From positions 62,001 to 126,000 of the forward strand of contig NZ_FOGU01000007.1 of the NCBI RefSeq assembly GCF_900111315.1: a stretch of 64,000 nucleotides of DNA, given 5' to 3'. Positions 48,104-57,266 of this stretch are shown piece after piece; position 1 is the first letter of the stretch, and each line of letters begins with the position of its first letter. The notes beneath the pieces are model-generated. The model did not search any database. It was not told the origin of the DNA and saw only the letters and a list, made by a program, of their open reading frames with translations. Position numbers and translations under genes: made by a program. The stretch is from Tranquillimonas rosea (GTDB lineage: Bacteria > Pseudomonadota > Alphaproteobacteria > Rhodobacterales > Rhodobacteraceae).

Positions 48104-50476
48104 ATGGCACTGAAAGACCGGATTTCGGCCGAGACATCCGTGGCCGACGGCCTGGCCTACAAGTGCAGGACCATTCTCACCGAGGCGCCCACCGCCTTCG
48201 AGGCGCACGAGACGATCGCCCGGATGCTGGGCGGACAGGTGGACGGCGACGTCGCGACCTTCGGGTTCTGGACGCCGGAGCTGCTGGACCACCGTGTGCC
48301 CGATGGCGACGTGTTCCTAGAGGTGCTGTCGCCCAAGGGGCCGCTGGACCTGACCCGCGCGCACCAGGATGTGACGTTCGAGCGGGTCTACGTCCCGGTG
48401 GCGCGCTACGAGGCGCACAGCTTTGCCGCGGTGAAGGGGATGCGCGCGGGGACGCGCGAGGAAGGCGGCGACTTCTACGCGCTTGTCTGGCGCGATGCCG
48501 ACGAGACGTGGCACCGCATCCTCGATCCTCTGGCCGCCTCCCTGCCGTTCGGCGCCTTCGCCCCGGCCGAGCTGTATGACGTGCGCTCGATGCAGGCGGC
48601 GCGGAAGGACAAGGCCTATTTCGAGGCCTTGCGCGGCGATGAGCCCTACAAGTTCAAGCCGCCGGTCAACATCCTGCAGCTGCACGTTCCCACCGCCACG
48701 GCCGGCGGCACGCTGGGCAGCCTGACGCGCCAGTTCGAGCGCCTGGCCGAGCGGCTGGAGGCCGATCTGCCCCGCGACCCGATGGACGAGCTGTTCCTGG
48801 GCTACGACGCGGTGCAACTTCTGCCGGTGGAGCCCACGACCGTCTACGAGATGGGGCCGGATTTCTGGCACGAGATCACCGGGGACGACACGGAGGTCGA
48901 GGTTTCCCTGACGCGGCCCGACACGACCAACTGGGGCTACGACATCGTCATCTCGGGGATGTCGACAGTGAATCCCGTGCTGCTCGAAAGCGGGCGCCCG
49001 GACGAGCTGGTGGATTTCGCGGCGGCGCTGCACAATTTCCCGGGCCGCTCGAAGATGCTGATCTTCGACGTAGTGTTCGGGCATTCCGACAACCAGGGCC
49101 TCAAGGCGCTGAACCCGCACTTCTTCGCCGGGCCGAACATGTACGGCCAGAACCTCGACTACAAGAACCCGGCCGTCCGCGCGATCCTGCTGGAGATGCA
49201 GCGGCGCAAGGTGGATTTCGGCGCCGACGGCGTGCGCGTCGACGGGGCGCAGGACTTCAAGTGGTGGGACCACACCGCCCAGACCCTGCGGCACGACGAC
49301 GATTATCTTCAGGCGATGGCCGACACGGTGCAGAACGTGGCCGGCACCAGCTACAAGCCGTGGTTCGTGTTCGAGGACGGCCGCCCCTGGCCGCAGGAGG
49401 ACTGGGAGCTGAGCTCGACCTACCGCGCGGTGATCGAGGGGCAGGACGACCCGGACGTGTTCCAGTGGGGGCCGCTGACCTTCGCCCACAACACGCCCTT
49501 CATCTACGGCTTCTGGCTGTCGAAATGGTGGCGCATCAAGGAGATGCTGGACGTGGGCGAGAACTGGATCTCGGGCACGGCCAACCACGACACGCTGCGG
49601 CGGGGTACGCAGGTGAACCCCAAGCTGAACATCAACACCCGTCTCGGCGAGACGAAGATGGAGATCCTCGACAAGGCCTATGACAACCCGGCGGTCGCGA
49701 TGCTGACCTACACGGCGTTTCCGGGCGTGCCGATGGATTTCATCAACGCCACCTCGCGGGCGAACTGGGGCTTCATCCGCAACCAGGACGACCAGTACGG
49801 CGTGAAGGTCGTTTCGGAAGAGGCGATCTCGCTGAAATGGCAGGTCGACGAATACGCCTATTCCGTTCCCGCCAATTTCCGCCGCCTCAAGGAGCTGGGC
49901 TTTCCCGCGCGCGCGGACCTCGCGCGGTTCCTCGAGTTCCTGCCGGCGCTGGTCGAGGTGACGGATTACGATCTCGACCACATCGCCAAACTCCTGAACG
50001 AGGTCGAGCCACCGCTGGCCGGGCCCGGCTATTTCGACGTGCCCGTCCTCAAGCAGATCGCGCGGGCCTGGATGGACGACATGCACGAGTACTGCAATGT
50101 CGCGAACCGCGTCTCCGCCCTGGACCCGAACCAGACGCAGTACATGCTGGGTCTGCGGAACTTCCGCCGCGACCACCCGTGGCTGCGCGGCAACCTGACG
50201 GCCGAGGATCACTTCGACTACATCAAGCCGGTGAACGGGCGGACGATCTTCACCTCGCTGCGGCACGGACCGGACGGGCGGCAGGTCTACACGATCACGC
50301 ACATGGAAGGCGGCGACACGGAGGATTTCGATCCCCTGCGGCTGGACATACCCGGCCTTGAAGGCGCGGGCTGGGTCTGCCAGCTGCGCACGCCGAATAT
50401 CGGGCCGGACTACATTTCGGGACCGATCGTGATGCGCGACAGCATGGGGCTGGTCTTCACGCGCGGTGGCGCCTGA
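48104..50476 (+). CDS. gghA: GH13-like glycosidase, probable glucosylglycerol hydrolase
   Basis: The 790-residue protein has a GH13-type barrel in its second half: GADGVRVDGAQDFKWWD (nucleophile Asp near 379), WFVFEDGRPW (Glu near 424) and GTANHDTLRRG (Asp near 495). The N-terminal 250 residues and spacing do not fit GlgX, AmyA or sucrose phosphorylase. From memory they fit GghA, which hydrolyses the osmolyte glucosylglycerol in salt-adapting bacteria; the family name is moderately sure, the substrate not. ATG 48104 has a perfect AAGGAGAT site and lies 20 bp after pgm, making it the last gene of the glycogen operon. Confidence 0.65.
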   Translation: MALKDRISAETSVADGLAYKCRTILTEAPTAFEAHETIARMLGGQVDGDVATFGFWTPELLDHRVPDGDVFLEVLSPKGPLDLTRAHQDVTFERVYVPVARYEAHSFAAVKGMRAGTREEGGDFYALVWRDADETWHRILDPLAASLPFGAFAPAELYDVRSMQAARKDKAYFEALRGDEPYKFKPPVNILQLHVPTATAGGTLGSLTRQFERLAERLEADLPRDPMDELFLGYDAVQLLPVEPTTVYEMGPDFWHEITGDDTEVEVSLTRPDTTNWGYDIVISGMSTVNPVLLESGRPDELVDFAAALHNFPGRSKMLIFDVVFGHSDNQGLKALNPHFFAGPNMYGQNLDYKNPAVRAILLEMQRRKVDFGADGVRVDGAQDFKWWDHTAQTLRHDDDYLQAMADTVQNVAGTSYKPWFVFEDGRPWPQEDWELSSTYRAVIEGQDDPDVFQWGPLTFAHNTPFIYGFWLSKWWRIKEMLDVGENWISGTANHDTLRRGTQVNPKLNINTRLGETKMEILDKAYDNPAVAMLTYTAFPGVPMDFINATSRANWGFIRNQDDQYGVKVVSEEAISLKWQVDEYAYSVPANFRRLKELGFPARADLARFLEFLPALVEVTDYDLDHIAKLLNEVEPPLAGPGYFDVPVLKQIARAWMDDMHEYCNVANRVSALDPNQTQYMLGLRNFRRDHPWLRGNLTAEDHFDYIKPVNGRTIFTSLRHGPDGRQVYTITHMEGGDTEDFDPLRLDIPGLEGAGWVCQLRTPNIGPDYISGPIVMRDSMGLVFTRGGA

Positions 50477-50480
50477 TCCG

Positions 50481-52079
50481 ATGCAGACATCGCAACGCTA
50501 CATCGTTTTCGTCGCCTGCGCCGTCCTGGCGCTGGCGAGCCTGGGGCTCTGCCTCGTCTCGGCGTGGTATGTCCTGCCCTTCGCCGTGTTCGGCGGTCTC
50601 ACCGCGCTCGGCATCTACGACCTGCGTCAGCGGTCGCACGCGATCCTGCGGAATTATCCGGTCATCGGGCATCTGCGCTTCATGTTCGAGGCGATCCGCC
50701 CGGAGATCCGGCAGTACCTGATCGAGAGCGACATGGAGGAGGTGCCGTTCAGCCGCGAGGAGCGCAGCCTCGTCTACCAGAGGGCCAAGGGCATGGTCGC
50801 GGCCCGGCCCTTCGGCACGCGCGAGCGTGTCTACCAGGGCGGCTACGCCTGGCTGACACACTCGATCGCGCCAACGCACCTGGATCACCACGATTTCCGC
50901 GTGACGATCGGCGGCCCGGACTGCGCCCAACCCTATTCGGCCTCGCTCTACAACATTTCGGCGATGTCCTTCGGCGCGTTGTCGGGCAACGCGATCACCG
51001 CGTTGAACCGCGGTGCCAAGAAGGGCGGGTTCGCCCACGACACCGGCGAGGGCGGCATCAGCCGGTTCCACCGTGAGGGCGGCGACCTGATCTGGGAGAT
51101 CGGCTCGGGCTATTTCGGCTGCCGGACGACGGAGGGACGGTTCGACCCGGACCGCTTCGCCGAACAGGCGACCGAGCCGGCGGTCAAGATGATCGAGCTG
51201 AAGCTGAGCCAGGGCGCCAAGCCGGGCCATGGCGGGATGCTGCCGGCGGCCAAGATCACGCCGGAGATCGCCGAGGCGCGGGGCATCCCGATGGGGCAGG
51301 ACTGCATCTCGCCCGCCGGTCATCGCGAGTTCGACACGCCGATCGGCATGATGCACTTCATCGGCCGCCTGCGGGAGTTGTCGGGCGGCAAGCCCGTGGG
51401 ATTCAAGCTGTGCATCGGCCACCGGCGAGAGTTCATGTGCATCCTGCGCGCCATGGCCGAGACCGGCATCGCCCCCGACTTCATCGTCGTGGACGGGAAG
51501 GAGGGCGGGACCGGCGCGGCGCCGCTCGAATTCGCGGACCACGTGGGCATGCCGCTGGTCGAGGGCCTGAGCTTCGTGCACAACGCCCTGCGCGGCGCGG
51601 GCCTGCGCGACCGAGTCAAGGTCGGCGCGTCGGGCAAGCTGATCCATGCCTTCGACATCGCCAAGGCCTTCGCCACGGGGGCTGACTGGGCGAACTCGGC
51701 CCGCGGCTTCATGTTCTCGGTCGGGTGCATCCAGGCGCAGGCCTGCCACACCAACAAGTGCCCGACCGGGGTGACCACGACGGACCCGGTCCGCCAGCGC
51801 GCGCTGGACGTGCCAGACAAGGCCGAGCGGGTGACGCAGTTCCACGCCAACACGATGAAGGCACTGGCCGAACTGGCCGGGGCGGCGGCGCTGACGACGC
51901 CCGTGGACTTCCTGCCGCGCCACTTCATGCAGCGCGAGGCCGACCGCGACATGGCGACGGGCGACGAGGCCTGGCCCTATATCGCGGAAGGCTGCTTCCT
52001 GCGGCAGGAGGATGACGGTCACGGCTACCTGATGCGCTGGAACCGCGCCCGGGCCGACAGTTTCGCGCCGGTGGACTGA
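50481..52079 (+). CDS. FMN-binding glutamate synthase family protein, membrane-anchored
   Basis: The 532-residue protein has two N-terminal membrane helices (about 6-50). A glutamate-synthase-like FMN/Fe-S barrel follows, with MSFGALSGNAI, DTGEGGISRFH, LSQGAKPGHGGMLP, VDGKEGGTGAAPLEF and the iron-sulfur region CIQAQACHTNKCPTGV. The glutamine amidotransferase domain of GltB is absent, so ammonia must come from elsewhere or the reaction differs. The start is ATG 50481 or GTG 50466, the latter overlapping the previous stop. The role of these short GltB-like proteins is not established. Confidence 0.85.
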   Translation: MQTSQRYIVFVACAVLALASLGLCLVSAWYVLPFAVFGGLTALGIYDLRQRSHAILRNYPVIGHLRFMFEAIRPEIRQYLIESDMEEVPFSREERSLVYQRAKGMVAARPFGTRERVYQGGYAWLTHSIAPTHLDHHDFRVTIGGPDCAQPYSASLYNISAMSFGALSGNAITALNRGAKKGGFAHDTGEGGISRFHREGGDLIWEIGSGYFGCRTTEGRFDPDRFAEQATEPAVKMIELKLSQGAKPGHGGMLPAAKITPEIAEARGIPMGQDCISPAGHREFDTPIGMMHFIGRLRELSGGKPVGFKLCIGHRREFMCILRAMAETGIAPDFIVVDGKEGGTGAAPLEFADHVGMPLVEGLSFVHNALRGAGLRDRVKVGASGKLIHAFDIAKAFATGADWANSARGFMFSVGCIQAQACHTNKCPTGVTTTDPVRQRALDVPDKAERVTQFHANTMKALAELAGAAALTTPVDFLPRHFMQREADRDMATGDEAWPYIAEGCFLRQEDDGHGYLMRWNRARADSFAPVD

Positions 52080-52088
52080 CCTGGCGGA

Positions 52089-52134
52089 GCGCCTTCGGCG
52101 CATGGGACGTTCGGATGGCGCCTCTGGCGCCATC
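52089..52134. terminator. Two perfect hairpins between convergent genes
   Basis: GCGCC-TTC-GGCGC (52089-52101) and a 9 bp stem with loop TCT (52114-52122 / 52126-52134) follow the GltB-like gene within 60 bp. They stand in the 122 bp gap before the convergent glk, so they can terminate from either side. Confidence 0.55.
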
Positions 52135-52141
52135 GTTTCGT

Positions 52142-52187
52142 GGGGGCGCTGCCCCCACGCCCCCGGGATATTTTCAGGCAGAAGAAG
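52142..52187. repeat. Intergenic hairpin repeat, copy 2
   Basis: GGGGGCGCTGCCCCC (52142-52156), CCCCCGGGATATTT (52160-52173) and CAGAAGAAG (52179-52187) repeat the head and tail of the element at 25136-25194. The second hairpin of copy 1 is replaced by three bases here. It lies between two convergent genes and probably also serves as terminator for glk on the minus strand. Confidence 0.7.
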
Positions 52188-52201
52188 GGGTTCGGAGGTC
52201 G

Positions 52202-53185
52202 TCAGGCGGTGGTGGCGCGGCCTGCGAGATGCGACGCGCAGCCGGTCAGGGCGGCGTAGTCGTCTTCGACCAGGGAGACGGGGAAGGCCTGCATGAACTC
52301 GGCGAAGCGTCCCTTGGCGTGGAACGCCTCGGCAAAGCCGAACTCCTGCGCGACGGGGGCCACGGCGCGGGCCATGCCGCCCACCAGGTAGATGCCGCCG
52401 AAGGGCAGGTGGATCAGCGCGAGATCGCCCGCGACTTCGCCCAGGAGCCGGACGAAGACGCGGACCGCCTCGGTTGCCGTGGCGTCCGACCGGTCCGCGA
52501 GATCGTCGATGATGGCACGGGAATCGTGCGTGGCTCTGGTGCCGGCCTCGTCCGAGAGCCAGGCGTGGATACGCTCGAGCCCACGGCCCGAGAGCACGTC
52601 CTCTATCGCGGGGAAGCCGTGGGCCGTCTCGACGAAGCGGGCGAGGCGCAGCATGCGCTCGTCCCGGACCGGCAGGCCGGCATGGCCCGATTCCGACGGC
52701 GTGACGAGGCGGCGCGGCAGGCCTTCCTCGTGCACCGCGGCGGCATTGAAGCCGGTGCCGACACCGATGACGAGCTTGTCGCCCGCCGCCGCGGCGTCGC
52801 CTGTGGAGACCAGGGGCGTGACCGTGTCGACGGCGAGCCGGCCCAGGGCGTGGCCTTGGGCCTGGAGGTCGTTGAGGATCGCGACGTCGTCGGCCCCGGC
52901 GGCGCGGGACAGGGTCTCTTCGTCGATCGTCCAGTCGAGGTTGGTCAGCGACCCGCGGCCGTTCCGCACGGGACCGGCGACGGCGACGCAGGCTGCAGTG
53001 CAGCCGGCACCCTCGCTGCTGTCGGCGAGATAGGCCGAGAGCAGGGGCGCGAGACCGTCGTGGTCTGCGTTGCGGAAGCGGCGGACCGTCCCGGTTTCGA
53101 CAATGGCGCCGCGGGCCAGGGCCACGCGGGTGTTGGTCCCGCCGATATCGGCGACCAGCGCCAGCCGGTCGGTCGCACTCGTCAT
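52202..53185 (-). CDS. glk: Glucokinase
   Basis: Glk phosphorylates free glucose with ATP to glucose-6-phosphate. The 327-residue protein has ALVADIGGTNTRVAL (phosphate loop) at about 8-22, CVAVAGPV, LTNLDWTID and the catalytic Asp in ILNDLQAQGHAL. The sequence is of the Glk (non-ROK) family. It follows the beta-glucosidase gene by 10 bp and completes intracellular use of glucose freed by AglA and Bgl. ATG 53185 was chosen by family start. Confidence 0.93.
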   Translation of the reverse strand: MTSATDRLALVADIGGTNTRVALARGAIVETGTVRRFRNADHDGLAPLLSAYLADSSEGAGCTAACVAVAGPVRNGRGSLTNLDWTIDEETLSRAAGADDVAILNDLQAQGHALGRLAVDTVTPLVSTGDAAAAGDKLVIGVGTGFNAAAVHEEGLPRRLVTPSESGHAGLPVRDERMLRLARFVETAHGFPAIEDVLSGRGLERIHAWLSDEAGTRATHDSRAIIDDLADRSDATATEAVRVFVRLLGEVAGDLALIHLPFGGIYLVGGMARAVAPVAQEFGFAEAFHAKGRFAEFMQAFPVSLVEDDYAALTGCASHLAGRATTA

Positions 53186-53195
53186 CTGCGGCTCC

Positions 53196-54521
53196 TCAGC
53201 GTGCGATGGCCGTGGCGAGCGCGTGGTAGGACGCCTTTGGCGTGCGCTCGAGCGTGTTGAAGTCGACATGGACGAGGCCGAAGCGCTTGTCGTAGCCGAG
53301 CGCCCACTCGTAATTGTCCATCAGCGACCAGACGAAATAGCCCTTCACGGGGATGTCCTCGTCGATGGCCTGCTTCACGCGGGCGAGGTGGGCATCGAGG
53401 TAGTCGACCCGGGCGGTGTCGTTGACCGCCCCGTTCGAGACGGTGTCGGGGGCGGCCATGCCGTTCTCGGTGACGTAGAGCGGCAGGCCGCGGGTATAGG
53501 CGTCGTGGGTGCGCTTGAGGAAGGCGTGCAGGCCGTCCGGATAGATCTCCCAGCCCATCTGCGTCTTGGGCAGCGGACCGTCGACCTCCTCCAGCGCGGG
53601 CCAGGGGCCGTTCGCGGGGGCGATGATCTTGCGCGTGTAGTAGTTGATGCCGCACCAGTCGACCGGGGCGGTGATCGTGTCGAAATCGTCCTGCCAGCCG
53701 GCGGGCAGATGGGGGCCAATGCCCTCGAGGACGTCCTCGGGGTAGGCGCCGTTGAACAGGCCCGACAGGAAGAACCGGTTGTAATAGCCGTCGTAGGTCC
53801 GGGCGGCGCGCTGCGCCTCGGGCGAGTTGTCGACCGGCACCGCGTATTCGAAGTTGCAGATGGCGCCGAGGTTGTCCATGCCGCGCCCGCGCATCACCTG
53901 CGTCGCGCGACCATGGGCGAGCAGGACATGGTGCATGGCGCGGGCAGTGGCCCGGATGTCGCGCAGACCGGGCGCGTGGTGGCCCAGGAAATGACCCATC
54001 CAGCTGACGCACCACGGCTCGTTGATCGGCGCGGCGGACCAGACGCGGTCGCCGATCCGGCCCATGATCACCTCGGTGAAGTCCGCGAACCAGCTGGCGA
54101 TGTCGCGGTTGGCCCAGCCGCCCAGGTCGGCGAGGGCGGAGGGCAGTTCCCAGTGGTAGAGGGTCGCGGCGGGCTTGATGCCGCGTTCCAGCAGGCCGTC
54201 GACCAGGCGGTCGTAGAAGTCGAGCCCTGCCTCGTTCACATTGCCGCGGCCCTCGGGCATCACCCGCGCCCAGGAGGTCGAGAACCGGTAGACGTCGACG
54301 CCGAGATCCTTGAGCAGGTCGAGATCCGCGTCGAGGCGGTTGTAGTGGTCGCAGGCCCGGCCGCCATGTTCGCCGCGGACGACATTGCCCGGCGTCCGCG
54401 CGAAGGTATCCCAGTGGGTCTGACCCGCCCCGCCCTGGGCGTGGCCCTCGATCTGGTAACTGGAGGTCGAGGCGCCGAACAGGAAGTCGCCGGGGAAGTC
54501 ATTTCGGGTCAGTGTCAGCAT
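53196..54521 (-). CDS. bglA: Beta-glucosidase, GH1
   Basis: The 441-residue cytoplasmic enzyme has the GH1 set: FLFGASTSSYQIEG near the start, acid/base Glu in PINEPWCVS, and nucleophile Glu in LYVTENGMAAPD. The end has KGYFVWSLMDNYEWALGY. It hydrolyses beta-glucosides such as cellobiose or plant/algal aglycone glucosides. Its place between aglR and glk, inside the alpha-glucoside regulon, means alpha- and beta-glucoside use is controlled together. Confidence 0.94.
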   Translation of the reverse strand: MLTLTRNDFPGDFLFGASTSSYQIEGHAQGGAGQTHWDTFARTPGNVVRGEHGGRACDHYNRLDADLDLLKDLGVDVYRFSTSWARVMPEGRGNVNEAGLDFYDRLVDGLLERGIKPAATLYHWELPSALADLGGWANRDIASWFADFTEVIMGRIGDRVWSAAPINEPWCVSWMGHFLGHHAPGLRDIRATARAMHHVLLAHGRATQVMRGRGMDNLGAICNFEYAVPVDNSPEAQRAARTYDGYYNRFFLSGLFNGAYPEDVLEGIGPHLPAGWQDDFDTITAPVDWCGINYYTRKIIAPANGPWPALEEVDGPLPKTQMGWEIYPDGLHAFLKRTHDAYTRGLPLYVTENGMAAPDTVSNGAVNDTARVDYLDAHLARVKQAIDEDIPVKGYFVWSLMDNYEWALGYDKRFGLVHVDFNTLERTPKASYHALATAIAR

Positions 54522-54542
54522 GTGATCCTCGTCTGAAATCTC

Positions 54543-55574
54543 TCAACGGTCGCGCGGCGCGGGGCCGGTCGTGTGGCCGACCCTCAGCTCTGCCTCCAGC
54601 AGTCGGGTCATCGGGGTGGTGCCGGGATCGGCCACCAGTTGCAACAGCATTCGGGCGCAGAGGGTCCCGTGTTCGCGCACGGGGGAGCGCAGCGCGGTAT
54701 AGATCGCCTCGTCCGTGCCGTTCCGGAAATAGCTGAGGTCGTCGTCGTGGGTCACCAGGGACACGTCGCGACCGAGGGTCAGACCGGCCTCTTCGCAGGC
54801 GCGGCGGATGCCGATGGCGATGATGAGCGAGGAGGCAAGGAAGGCGGTCGGCGGATCAACGCCGGCCAGCAAGTCGTGGGCGCTGCGGTAGCCGTGATGC
54901 TCGGTCATCTCGCCGTGGAGCAGCAGTGCGGGATCGGCGGCGATCCCCACGTCGTCGAGGGCGCCGGAATAGCCGTCGGCGCGGCGGGCTGCGAAATCCA
55001 TGTCGGCCACGCCGTTGACCAGCGCGATCCGGCGATGGCCCAGATCGGTGAGAAAGCGGGTGGCCCGCGCGAAGGCGCGGCGGTTGTTCATGTCGAGCCA
55101 GCTGTACCCCTCGGTCGCGTTGCCGAAACGGCCGTGCACCACGAAGGGCAGACCGAGTGACAGCAAGAGCTGCAGGCGGGCGTCGTCGACGCGGGGGGCG
55201 TGGACGATGACGCCGTCGACGCTGCGGCGCGAGGCGAGGTCGCGGTAGATCGCTTCTTCGTCGCCGTCGTCGGCAACGGAGAGCAGCATGTCATAGCCGC
55301 TCTGGGCGTAGACGTCGCTCGCGCCGGCGATGAAGTCGGCGAAGACGGGATTCACCATCTCGTGCCGCGCGGGCACGGGGATGACATGGGCGATGGCCAT
55401 GCTGCGGCCCGTGGCGAGGCTCTTGGCGCGGGATGAGGGGCGGTAATTGTGCTGCGCGGCCGCCTCGACGACGCGGCGACGGGTGGCATCGCTGACCTCC
55501 GGGTAGCCGTTCAGCGCACGACTGACGGTTGTCTGCGACAAACCGAGCTTTTCAGAGAGTTCGCGCAGATTCAT
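54543..55574 (-). CDS. aglR: LacI family repressor of alpha-glucoside genes
   Basis: The 343-residue regulator has the LacI HTH at 1-22 (LRELSEKLGLSQTTVSRAL) and hinge region QHNYRPSSRAKSL. The sugar-binding domain follows, with DGVIVHAPR and the late DDDLSYFRNG. Position and divergence from aglEFGAK match AglR of Sinorhizobium meliloti. The palindrome AAAGCGCTTT is 15 bp upstream of its start, consistent with autorepression. It leads an operon with bglA and glk (21 bp and 10 bp gaps). Confidence 0.92.
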   Translation of the reverse strand: MNLRELSEKLGLSQTTVSRALNGYPEVSDATRRRVVEAAAQHNYRPSSRAKSLATGRSMAIAHVIPVPARHEMVNPVFADFIAGASDVYAQSGYDMLLSVADDGDEEAIYRDLASRRSVDGVIVHAPRVDDARLQLLLSLGLPFVVHGRFGNATEGYSWLDMNNRRAFARATRFLTDLGHRRIALVNGVADMDFAARRADGYSGALDDVGIAADPALLLHGEMTEHHGYRSAHDLLAGVDPPTAFLASSLIIAIGIRRACEEAGLTLGRDVSLVTHDDDLSYFRNGTDEAIYTALRSPVREHGTLCARMLLQLVADPGTTPMTRLLEAELRVGHTTGPAPRDR

Positions 55575-55585
55575 TGGCCGTTCCG

Positions 55586-55601
55586 TTCAAAGCGCTTTCA
55601 A
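55586..55601. promoter_or_regulatory. AglR operator O1
   Basis: TTCAAAGCGCTTTCAA contains the perfect 10 bp palindrome AAAGCGCTTT (55589-55598) with central CG, the form typical of LacI-family sites. It lies just before aglR. The distance to O2 is 166 bp, close to 16 helical turns. Confidence 0.75.
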
Positions 55602-55715
55602 GCCCGAGAGACTTTAGGCAGTCGGCGCGGGCGGGTCAAAGCCCTCCGTTCGCCGCGCTGCAGCGGGGGCGGTGCGGCAAAAGGACGGAATTTTAGGGGG
55701 TTGCCATGACTCGGA

Positions 55716-55767
55716 TTGACAGTTGAGATACGTTTAGAAACTGTTGCGGTGTTCAAAGCGCTTTGGC
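55716..55767 (+). promoter_or_regulatory. aglE promoter region with operator O2
   Basis: A possible -35 TTGACA (55716-55721) lies inside an inverted repeat ACAGTT (55719-55724) / AACTGT (55739-55744). The second perfect AAAGCGCTTT (55755-55764, in GTTCAAAGCGCTTTGGC) follows. No good -10 box is seen, so promoter strength or use of an activator is uncertain. aglE begins 70 bp further on. The repressor at O2 would sit near the expected transcription start. Confidence 0.55.
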
Positions 55768-55834
55768 TTTCGGGCCTCGGCCATCGTGACGGAAACGACG
55801 TGCGGGCCGCCGCGCGCAACCGGGAGGATATGTC

Positions 55835-57187
55835 ATGAAACGTTCGTTAACCGCCAGCGCGGCCGCCATCGGGCTGCTCGCAGGTGCGGCGCAGGGGCAG
55901 GATCTGCGGTTTCCCGTGGGCGAGGGGGCCTTCAACTGGGACAGCTACAATTCTTACGCCGACAGCCACGACTATTCCGGCGCATCCCTGTCGATCGAGG
56001 GGCCGTGGACTGGCTCGGACAAGGACCTGGTCGACAGCGTGATCGCCTATTTCAACGAGGCGACCGGCGCGGACGTGCGCTATTCCGGGTCGGACAGCTT
56101 TGAGAACGACTTCGTCATCGCGGCCGAGGCGGGCACGCCGCCGGACATGGCGGTGTTCCCGCAGCCGGGTCTGGCCGCGGACATGGCGCAGCGCGGCTAT
56201 CTCGAGCCGCTGGCGGACGGCACCGGGGACTGGGTGCGAGAGAACTATGCCGCCGGCGAGAGCTGGGTCGACCTGGGCACCTTCGAGGGGGCGGAGGGCG
56301 AGGAGGACCTTTACGGCTTCTTCTATAAGATCGATGTTAAATCGCTGGTCTGGTACGTGCCCGAGGCCTTCGACGAGATGGGCTATGAAGTGCCCGAGAC
56401 GATGGAAGAGCTCAAGGCGCTGACCGAGCAGATCGTCGAGGACGGCGAGACGCCGTGGTGCATCGGCCTTGGCAGCGGCGCGGCGACCGGGTGGCCGGCG
56501 ACCGACTGGGTCGAGGACATGATGCTGCGGACCGCCGATCCGTCGGTCTACGACCAGTGGGTCACCAACGAGATCCCGTTCAACGACGAGGCCGTGGTCA
56601 ACGCGATAGAGGAATTCGGCTGGTTCGCCAAGAACCCCGACTTCGTCGAGGGCGGGCCGGATGCCGTGGCCTCGACCGACTTCCGCGACTCGCCGTCGGG
56701 GCTCTTCACGCTGCCGCCGGAATGCTACATGCACAAGCAGGCGACGTTCATCCCGACCTTCTTCCCCGAAGGCACCGAAATGGGGCTCGACGTCGACTTC
56801 TTCTACTTCCCCGCCTACGCGGAGCAGGACCTGGGCCGGCCGGTGCTGGGCGCGGGCACGCTGTTCGCCAAGACCGTCGACACGGACGTGGCCCAGGGCT
56901 TCCTCGAGTTCCTGCAGACCCCGATCGCACATGAGATCTGGATGGCGCAGTCGGGCTTCCTGACGCCCTATACCGAGGTCAACCCCGAGGTGTTCCCGAC
57001 GGACGTGCAGCGGAACCTGAACGAGATCCTGACGGATGCGACCACGTTCCGCTTCGACGGCTCGGACCTGATGCCCGGCGAGATCGGCGCGGGCGCGTTC
57101 TGGTCCGGCATGGTCGACTACACGACCGGCGCCGACGCCGAGACCGTCGCGCAGGACATCCAGGACCGCTGGGACCAAATTCAGTGA
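55835..57187 (+). CDS. aglE: Alpha-glucoside ABC transporter substrate-binding protein
   Basis: The 450-residue protein has a signal peptide (ending AAQGQ, near residue 22) and a family 1 sugar-binding fold. The region SLSIEGPWTGSDKDLVDSVIAYFNEATGADVRY is typical of AglE, which binds sucrose, maltose, trehalose and other alpha-glucosides. It is the first gene of aglEFGAK. A long perfect hairpin follows its stop. Confidence 0.93.
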   Translation: MKRSLTASAAAIGLLAGAAQGQDLRFPVGEGAFNWDSYNSYADSHDYSGASLSIEGPWTGSDKDLVDSVIAYFNEATGADVRYSGSDSFENDFVIAAEAGTPPDMAVFPQPGLAADMAQRGYLEPLADGTGDWVRENYAAGESWVDLGTFEGAEGEEDLYGFFYKIDVKSLVWYVPEAFDEMGYEVPETMEELKALTEQIVEDGETPWCIGLGSGAATGWPATDWVEDMMLRTADPSVYDQWVTNEIPFNDEAVVNAIEEFGWFAKNPDFVEGGPDAVASTDFRDSPSGLFTLPPECYMHKQATFIPTFFPEGTEMGLDVDFFYFPAYAEQDLGRPVLGAGTLFAKTVDTDVAQGFLEFLQTPIAHEIWMAQSGFLTPYTEVNPEVFPTDVQRNLNEILTDATTFRFDGSDLMPGEIGAGAFWSGMVDYTTGADAETVAQDIQDRWDQIQ

Positions 57188-57194
57188 GCCTGCT

Positions 57195-57241
57195 GCGGCG
57201 CGGGGCATGATCCCCGCGCCGCCCGACGACGGGCCGTCGGG
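57195..57241 (+). promoter_or_regulatory. aglE-aglF intercistronic hairpins
   Basis: An 11 bp perfect GC stem (57195-57205 / 57212-57222, loop CATGAT) is followed by CCCGACG/CGTCGGG (57222-57228 / 57235-57241). Such hairpins after a binding-protein gene commonly protect its mRNA and reduce read-through, giving more binding protein than permease. They are not followed by a T-run. Confidence 0.6.
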
Positions 57242-57266
57242 CCCGACGCCATAGGGGAGGACTGCC

